Assembly: GCA_902729315.2 (NCBI GenBank)
Contig: LR746271.1
Span: 5,042,001 to 5,106,000 of the forward strand
Direction: 5' to 3'
Length of the DNA stretch: 64,000 nucleotides
Source: Spirodela intermedia
Taxonomy: Eukaryota > Streptophyta > Magnoliopsida > Alismatales > Araceae
Below the pieces are notes generated by a model. That model was not told where the DNA came from. It did no database searches and saw only the letters and a list, made by a program, of their open reading frames with translations. The first letter of the stretch is position 1. The number at the start of each line of letters is the position of its first letter. Positions 50,718 to 64,000 of the stretch are shown here, in pieces. The position numbers and the translations under genes are program-made.

Positions 50718-51060
50718 CCCATGAAGTCAACTATCTTGTTGGACCAGCTAGTGCTGATCCCAACCCAGGTCTTTGGCTGGACTTGGTCGAACAGCCGGTC
50801 ATCCAATCCTGATCTCCATCTGGTTCAGGATTAGACAAAATCTGCTCAGAAATGTCCAAAATCCTAGCAAGAATCTGGCTAGATTGTGCCGGGTCAGCTC
50901 GTGACCGCTGACCCTACCCAAATCCGTCAATCTAGGACCCAATCTGGTTCAGGACTGGACCAGATTGAGCTACCCATGGATCATATAGTCCCGATCCCAG
51001 CAGTCTGGTTCAGGATTGGGCGGAATATGGACCAGCTGATCTCAACCAGAAGGACCATGA
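50618..51060. repeat. Degenerate repeat cluster with a CTGGTTCAGGA core
   Basis: CTGGTTCAGGA recurs at about 50633, 50819, 50944 and 51005, each time followed by a GGGACAAAATC/TGGACCAGATT-like segment. The first two units continue with AAATC(A/T)GCTCA(A/G)AAA and (C/A)AAGAATCTGG and end near CTCGTGACC. The MCM9 read-through tail and the open frame at 50196-50717 both run into it. Confidence 0.6.
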
Positions 51061-51087
51061 ACCAGGCGTGGGCTGCGAAAAGGATAC

Positions 51088-58012
<6,925 letters not shown>

Positions 58013-59931
58013 CTGTAAAAATAAAAAAGATCTATAAGTTAATAAATTGAAATGCAAACAGGTTCACCTGCCAGCCCCAAGGAGTAAAGAATCACATCAT
58101 AAAAAAATAGAGAATCTTGAAACTGGAAAACGTACTGGATGTATTCAGTAAGCTATTTCAAGTTTTGAATGGTCAACTAAATGTCAATAAATATATGTAC
58201 CATTACAACTAATCTTTACAGCGACCAAGAAATAGACGACAAATTTTTGTGTTCTTACCAGAATGTGATCACATCACAATTTCTATAGAAAGAGTTGAAC
58301 ACTGGCTTTTTTAATAGCATTTTGGTCGTGCAAACAGTGTTAGTAAATTGTGCGAGCATAGAACCAGATGTCAAATCGAACCATTAAAACTCTCAAGAAA
58401 GGAGACTTTCAAGTTGTCATCTATCAAACAGTCTATCACATTTCATTTTGTCATCCATTCTTCCCTACCTCTGTAGTATTCCTTGTATCATTGGTATCCA
58501 ATAAAACACACAATTAGAAATCATAGATTCAATATCTGTAAATATTACAGCATTTTTTAGTTACAATAAACTAACATCCTAGGCACATATTGAAAGCAAA
58601 GTGAACTCTCCTTAATAAATTTGCATCAGTGCGAGAAAAAATTGATATTGAATTACTTTGAGCCTACTTCTCTAAATTTCAATAACTGATTTCGAGAACG
58701 ACAAGCCATAAAATTATGGGTTCAAACACCACAAATGTACAGTTGTTCCGTCTTTTCAGGAATAGCTTTTGCAGCCACTGTAGGCATTAATGAGCCAACT
58801 AGAAATAGCTTTTGCACGTCTATCATACGATCCCCCCTCTGGTCTTATTTTCACAGCATACTTCATATGTTCACACGTTCAGTCTAAGAGTGACTAAAGA
58901 TGTATATGAGAAGGTACATTAGTACAGGAAAAAGGAGCCAAAGTAGGAAGATACAATGATCAAACCGCCAGTCAACTACATGTTCTCCGATATGTATATC
59001 AATCTTTCCATAAAGGTGTACTATGTTGTATGCTGCATATAGTACTCTATGCAGCAACAAGAATGAGATTGGATCAGTTAAATGGGCAATCAGAGGAAGA
59101 CCCAGATTAGAGGAGGGGAGTTAGTTATTTTTAACGTTTTATGGAGTGAGCAGAGATACATCCAGTCATATATTATTTTTAGTATGTCTGGATGCCCTCG
59201 CTAATTCAATGGTGCTAGTTATACACCCAAAGATTCTACTGGCAAAAGTACTAGTAATCAAAATCGACATCACGAGTCCCCATCTAGCAACAAACCAAAT
59301 CAAAATCGTATGCCAGTGGCGATCTAATTATCAGCAAACATCCGAAAGCTCTAAGAAGGAGATGGAACCAACTGTAGTAAACATCTGAGGACCGCCCACA
59401 CAGGTGGGTGCACTAGACAGATCACTAAAAACTCAGAAATGTAAAAAAATACCCTCCACTACATAAAACTACTATATGAGGATGAAAAGTGACTTTCAAT
59501 TTAGTAAGTAATAAAGTTTATCATTCTAGTTGACATTAAATATGATTCTATTTGTTCAATTAGTTTTAAATCGCTCCAATACTGGATGTTATGTCTCATA
59601 AACACTCAAAGTTTCTAATATTGTGAGTCTAAATCATGATTTGAAGACATTATATTAAGAAATGAGAGTAAAAGAAGAATCTTATTGCATCCAAGGAGAG
59701 GTATATAGACCAAGTAATTTTTCCTCTAGTCTGTGCAACCATTTTCGAAGTTTTTTTTTCACTGTAACTTCCTCATCTGCTGTCTTTCTGTGTTCATCCT
59801 AAATAATCATCTCTCAGCAACTAACTTCACATAGCGTCAGTATGTAAGTCCCGATTTGGGATTGGCATGGACCAGAATAAAAAAAAGCGCTCTCATGTTG
59901 CTGTTCCTGTACCTCCCATTGTATGTGATTT
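58013..59931. other. Upstream MCM9 intron, part in front of the retroelement
   Basis: AT-rich DNA after the most upstream visible MCM9 exon. I searched for the preceding MCM9 block (the OB-fold end before RRTNELKS) and did not find it. The open frame 59146-59388 shows no domain. It is presumably intron sequence. Confidence 0.5.
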
Positions 59932-60358
59932 TGTTGAACTCTCTAGGATTTTTTTTCCTTTCTATCTGTTTATTTTCACTGTATTTTCGTCCTTCTCTGT
60001 CATTCCCTATGTTAAGTGGATCAATTAGACTGTTAACGGATCTACTTAAAAACTGTAAACCGTAGCTCATGAAGTCTTCGGAGGGACCGTGTCATGTCAA
60101 ATTCATAGCTAAGCTGACCACTCACGCTTCGCTGAACTATCGCGTGGTAAAGAGAAGAGAAAATGGGCCTGGCCCATTAATTCATGTAAGCTGTACTTAA
60201 GCGGGAAACCAAGATAATTGATGTAAGATTTTGGGATTGCGGAAATTCTGCTCCAAGAAGTGGTGACTGATTCATCTTCCTGGAAGAGGAGGATCGTGAA
60301 AATCGAATCCTTTCATTCTCCAAGTTGCAAGAATCTCAATCAAGATCAATTCTCAACA
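59932..60358 (+). repeat. 5' LTR of the copia element
   Basis: It starts TGTTGA and ends TCAACA, a 6-bp terminal inverted repeat, and is followed directly by a primer binding site. The 3' end is well placed by that site; the 5' end is inferred from the inverted repeat alone because the 3' LTR is outside the window. Confidence 0.45.
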
Positions 60359-60370
60359 TGGTATCAAAGC
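60359..60370 (+). other. Primer binding site of the copia element
   Basis: TGGTATCAAAGC differs by one base from TGGTATCAGAGC, the usual plant copia primer site complementary to initiator methionine tRNA. Confidence 0.75.
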
Positions 60371-60923
60371 GGTACTGATTCTGATAGGATCTGATACTTC
60401 TTGTTTCTTGTTTCTTGAATCTTGTTTTTCTTGTTTCTGTGTTGGAGTAACACCAAGGAAGAAAGAAACCTTCCGCAAGCAATGAACTGAGGCATTCTAC
60501 GAAGGAAAAAGACTTTCAGAATGCATTCAGGAGAAGGCTCTTCGTTATTCATGGAACTCGTATCATCTCCAGCGATGACTGGAGAAAGGGAGAGACGATA
60601 TGATACTCTCTCAAATATCCCAAAGAAACTTAGATTCAATTGAATAAATCTTCATCAATTGGATCAGTTTGTTGATCTGACGTTTTTGAAAAAAGCTTAA
60701 CAGATCACCTTATAGAAGAACCATTGAAGCAATCAGATCCAAAATATAGAGGATGGAAATCAGAAGAGGCTATTATCTATACATGATAGCTAAGTACAAT
60801 GACACCAAAGATGTATGAGAATTTCCTATTCATACACATTTCGTGCAACATAACAATTGAAGAATTTATGGCCTAATGTCTAAGGCAACACATTTTGTGT
60901 AAGGAAGTAAATCAATTATGGAA

Positions 60924-61363
60924 TATTCGTGTGAACTAAGGGCTACATGGAGGGAGATTGATCATTATTGGCCAGTAAAGAATCTTAGTGCTGAGGACCA
61001 CATGTATACATTGAAACATAGAATGTATACATTCTATGTTTCAATTATGGAATAATGGGACTGAACTCTAATTATGAAAGCCTCAAGGGTCAAATTCTCC
61101 ATCGTGAGAAGGTACCAGATCTGGATGAAGCTATCCAGATTATTATGGAAGAGGAGAGTAGATTGAGTCTAATCGATACTAGGAAGAATGAGTCAACAAC
61201 CTTCACCTCCAACAAGCAAGATCAGAGGAATCAATTAGAGAAAAAGGAGAGAAAACAAAACCCAATCACTACATCACAAGGAAGATACCAGAAGTGGGAT
61301 AACAAAGAAAACTTTTGGTGTTCATATTGCAAGAAGAAGTTTCATACAAGAGAAAACTGCTAG
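60924..61363 (+). pseudogene. Copia gag fragment with zinc knuckle, broken
   Basis: The frame EYSCELRATWREIDHYWP (from about 60,924) matches the copia gag region, then hits a stop created by the palindromic insertion near 61,030-61,054. The frame resumes at about 61,055 (GLNSNYESLKGQILHREKV). A CX2CX4HX4C knuckle (WCSYCKKKFHTRENC, 61316-61360) is followed at once by TAG. Upstream, from 60,371 to 60,924, stops are frequent. Confidence 0.8.
61010..61045. repeat. 36-bp perfect palindrome inside gag
   Basis: The arm ATTGAAACATAGAATGTA (61010-61027) is followed immediately by its exact reverse complement (61028-61045). It overlaps the site where the gag frame is disrupted. Confidence 0.95.
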
Positions 61364-62027
61364 AAGTTACATGGACGATCACCTCAACAAGGACGTATGT
61401 GACTACTTCTCAACCAGAAGAGACTAGAAGGTCAATCTGTGATAAAGGAACCTCCCAATCCTAGCAATCAGCAAAAGGGTGATGAATTTAAAAGACTGAG
61501 GGAAGAAGTAGAGAAACTCGAGAGTATGCTGAGCTCTCCGTCCTTGGTTCAGTCAGGTGAGAATATTTTTTTCTCAAAATCATATGCATTCAACAATTTA
61601 TCTAAATTATCCTGAATACTTGACTCTAGCGCCACAGATCATATGACCTCAAATATGTGAAAATTTGTTGATTATACGAAATGTGATGGACAGAGGAAAG
61701 TTATTATTGTTGGTGGTAAGATTCTACTAGTTAAAGGGATTGAGAACTTGAAATAAATCATTTAGGCACTTTAAGAAATGTTTTACATGTGCATAAACTA
61801 AAGGCTCATTTGATTTCACCACAGAAACTTGTTAAAGATATTAATTGTCATTTCATTCTTGAGGACGATGGATGTTCATTGTGTGACAAGGTCTTGGGCT
61901 GAAGATTGGACATGTTAAGGAAGGAGGAGGCTTGCTCTACTGGGAAGGGGATGATCGTGCAACAATGTCTGTACAGTAGTCACCTTGGAGTGGAGTCAGT
62001 GAACACAAAAAGAATAGTATACTGTTA

Positions 62028-62959
62028 CAACACTGTAGTGTTGGACATCCTTCCTTTGATCTCTTAGAAACATGGTTTCCTTCTATGTTTGAAGGTGTTG
62101 ATGTAAAAACTCCAGTGTGTGACACTTGTCAATTGGCCAAACATAAATTCTCCTCATTTGGAAATGTTGGTGAATACAGTACAATCCCTTTATATCGTAT
62201 ACACAGTGATATTTGAGGGCTAACGCCTATGATTAGCTTGTCTGGATGCAGGTGGTTTATCTTATTTGTTCATGACTGTACCAGGTTTACATGGTTTACC
62301 TCCTAAAATCAAAATCAAACGCCACCCAAGTGGTGAAATCTTTTTGTGAAATGATCTATAATCAATTCGTAACTATTGTCAAGAGATTTAGATCAGATCA
62401 TGCTAGAGACTATTTCAATTCGACTGTCCTCTTACTTTGATCAGAAAAAGATAATTCATGAGTCATCTTGTGTCAATACACCCCAGCAAAATGGGGTAGC
62501 TGAGAGAAAAATCGGACACTTACTAGATACAGCTAGAGCTCTTTTGTTTCAACAAAAAGTTCCAAGGCAATATTGGGGTAAAGCTGTCCTCACTAGTACT
62601 CATCTTATTAATAGGATCCCAGCAAAAATACTAGCATATCAAAGTCCTATGGAACTGTTAAGTAAATTATATCCTCATGTGAAACTAAAGATTCATCTTC
62701 ATCCAAGGGTATTTGGATGTACTGTTTATGTCATGCTCAAGGCATAATGGGAAAACTTGATCCACAATCTATAAAGTGCATATTTGTTGGGTACTCAACT
62801 ACACAAAAGGGTTATAAGTGCTATAATCCTACTTCTAAAAAATTCATCTCAGTTAGTGTGACTTTTAGTGAGTTGGAACCATATTATGGGGTGAAAAATC
62901 CACAAGAGTTAGAGAACTCGATTGCTGCCACTGAGTTACAGGACATTATGAATTCGTGA
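62028..62959 (+). pseudogene. Copia integrase fragment, frameshifted
   Basis: The N-terminal zinc region shows H-x4-H in QHCSVGHPS and C-x2-C in CDTCQLAKH. Core acidic residues are visible as HSD (about 62,205), where a TGA replaces the usual Trp shortly after, RSDHARDYF (about 62,390), and NGVAERKIGHLLDTAR (about 62,500). A further frameshift between overlapping frames occurs near 62,740, after which RVFGC-type and VGYSTTQKGYKCYNP stretches continue to 62,959. Confidence 0.8.
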
Positions 62960-63239
62960 TTCAGGAGACACCCATTTCTAACATCAAAGAAATACAAGTG
63001 TATAGAAGACAACCTAGAGTGGAGACACAAAATATACCAGCTGAGATGAATAATTTACCTACACTATAAAGAGAACCAACCAAAGAAACTGGTCCAAGTA
63101 CAGGAGACACATCTCAAATTTATAATACTGATCAAGAAGAGGATCAGCAATTCACTGAAGCCATTGATGAGGAGCAACTAGATTGGCCCATGCTCTACGC
63201 AAAGGAAAGAGAAGTTGTATAAATAAATCACTCTATCCT

Positions 63240-64000
63240 ATGGTCAACAATCTACCATATGATAGGTTAACACCATCATACAAGTCTTTTCTCATGAACC
63301 TGAAGACCATTATTATCCCCACGATAGTAAAAGAGGCCCTGTCACACAACGAATGGAGTCATGTCATGGATGAAGAGATTGATGCACTAGAGAAGAACTG
63401 TACATGGGACTTAGTCCCTTTGCCTTCAGGAAAAAAGGTGGTTGGCTGCAAGTGGGTATATACTCCTAAGTATAAAGTTGATGGAACATTTGACAGATAC
63501 AAGGCAAGGTTGGTAGCTATAGGTTATTCACAATCTTATAGAATTGATTATTTTGAGACGTTTGCTCCTGTTGCAATGCTGAATACCATTCAGATACTTA
63601 TAGCATTGGCAGTAAATCTAGGATGGGAAATACATCAGTTTCATGTGAAGAATGCATTTCTTCATAGAAATTTGAAGGAAGAAGTATATATGAATGTACC
63701 TCCAAGTTACACATTTACCCATCAAAATAATGTTGTTTGTAGGTTGAAGAAATCTCTATATGACTTAAAACAATCACCCCGAGCCTGGCTTGGGAGATTC
63801 ACTCAAGCTATGAAAGGATTTGAGTACATACAAAGCAATGGGGATCACACTCTCTTCATTAAGTGTGGTGACCAAAATAAGGTTACAGCCTTAATTGTGC
63901 ATGTGGATGATATCATCATAACAGGAGATGATACTGAGGAAAATGAATGCCTTGGCCAAAATCAATCTAGGAAATTTGATATAGAATCCCTAGGAAGGTT
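63240..64000 (+). pseudogene. Copia reverse transcriptase, open to the window edge
   Basis: A continuous frame from ATG 63240 carries the copia reverse transcriptase blocks GCKWVYTPKYKVDGTFDRYK, FETFAPVAMLNTI, HQFHVKNAFLHRNLKEEVYM, KKSLYDLKQSPRAWLGRF and the catalytic HVDDIIITGDD (about 63,900-63,930). It continues past 64,000. It belongs to a dead element because gag and integrase are broken. Confidence 0.85.

Larger units (their letters stand above)
59932..64000 (+). mobile_element. Ty1/copia LTR retrotransposon, decayed, right end off the window
   Basis: Domains occur in copia order: gag with a zinc knuckle, (protease region), integrase, reverse transcriptase. The integrase-before-reverse-transcriptase order defines Ty1/copia and excludes Ty3. 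Many stops and frameshifts interrupt gag and integrase, so this copy cannot make its own polyprotein, although the reverse transcriptase part is still open at the window edge. It lies in the opposite orientation to MCM9, probably within one of its introns. Confidence 0.9.

Overview
The window is nuclear DNA from a flowering plant. The evidence is short exons with GT-AG (occasionally GC-AG) junctions, AT-rich introns of up to about 3 kb, GC-rich first exons, a plastid starch debranching enzyme, a plastid dicarboxylate translocator and Ty1/copia and LINE remains. The very GC-rich exons of the translocator and homeobox genes suggest a monocot or an early-diverging angiosperm; this is inference, and I cannot name the species. 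No prokaryotic features (operons, CRISPR arrays, ribosome binding sites) and no convincing tRNA or rRNA gene were seen.

Layout. (1) 555-22,123, minus: isoamylase 3 (ISA3), 20 well-supported exons plus one tentative exon; its C-terminal part runs off the left edge. (2) 22,124-24,403: divergent promoter region with a tandem duplication and a compound microsatellite. (3) 24,404-36,702, plus: queuine tRNA-ribosyltransferase catalytic subunit (TGT/QTRT1), 15 coding exons, 406 aa, complete. (4) 36,703-38,519: spacer with a roughly 300-bp diverged tandem repeat. (5) 38,520-42,274, plus: chloroplast 2-oxoglutarate/malate translocator (DiT1), 4 exons, 561 aa, complete. (6) 44,194-45,347, plus: HD-Zip class I transcription factor, 2 exons, 304 aa, with an upstream ORF in its leader and a GC-AG intron inside the leucine zipper. 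(7) 45,348-50,980: gene-poor, with tandem repeats and a weak candidate promoter. (8) 51,088-58,012, minus: MCM9 helicase, 12 exons covering the linker to the end of the ATPase region; the N-terminal part is not in view. (9) 59,932-64,000, plus: decayed Ty1/copia element (5' LTR, primer binding site, broken gag, integrase and reverse transcriptase) running off the right edge, probably inside a large 5' intron of MCM9.

The genes do not form one pathway. ISA3 (starch breakdown) and DiT1 (carbon/nitrogen exchange across the plastid envelope) act in the plastid, TGT modifies tRNA, MCM9 acts in DNA repair and HD-Zip I regulates transcription. I found no undescribed multi-gene system. The best leads are local: a decayed tandem copy of the MCM9 Walker A exon, a 36-bp perfect palindrome that looks like a templated insertion in the retroelement gag, GC-AG introns in two genes, and the HD-Zip upstream ORF.
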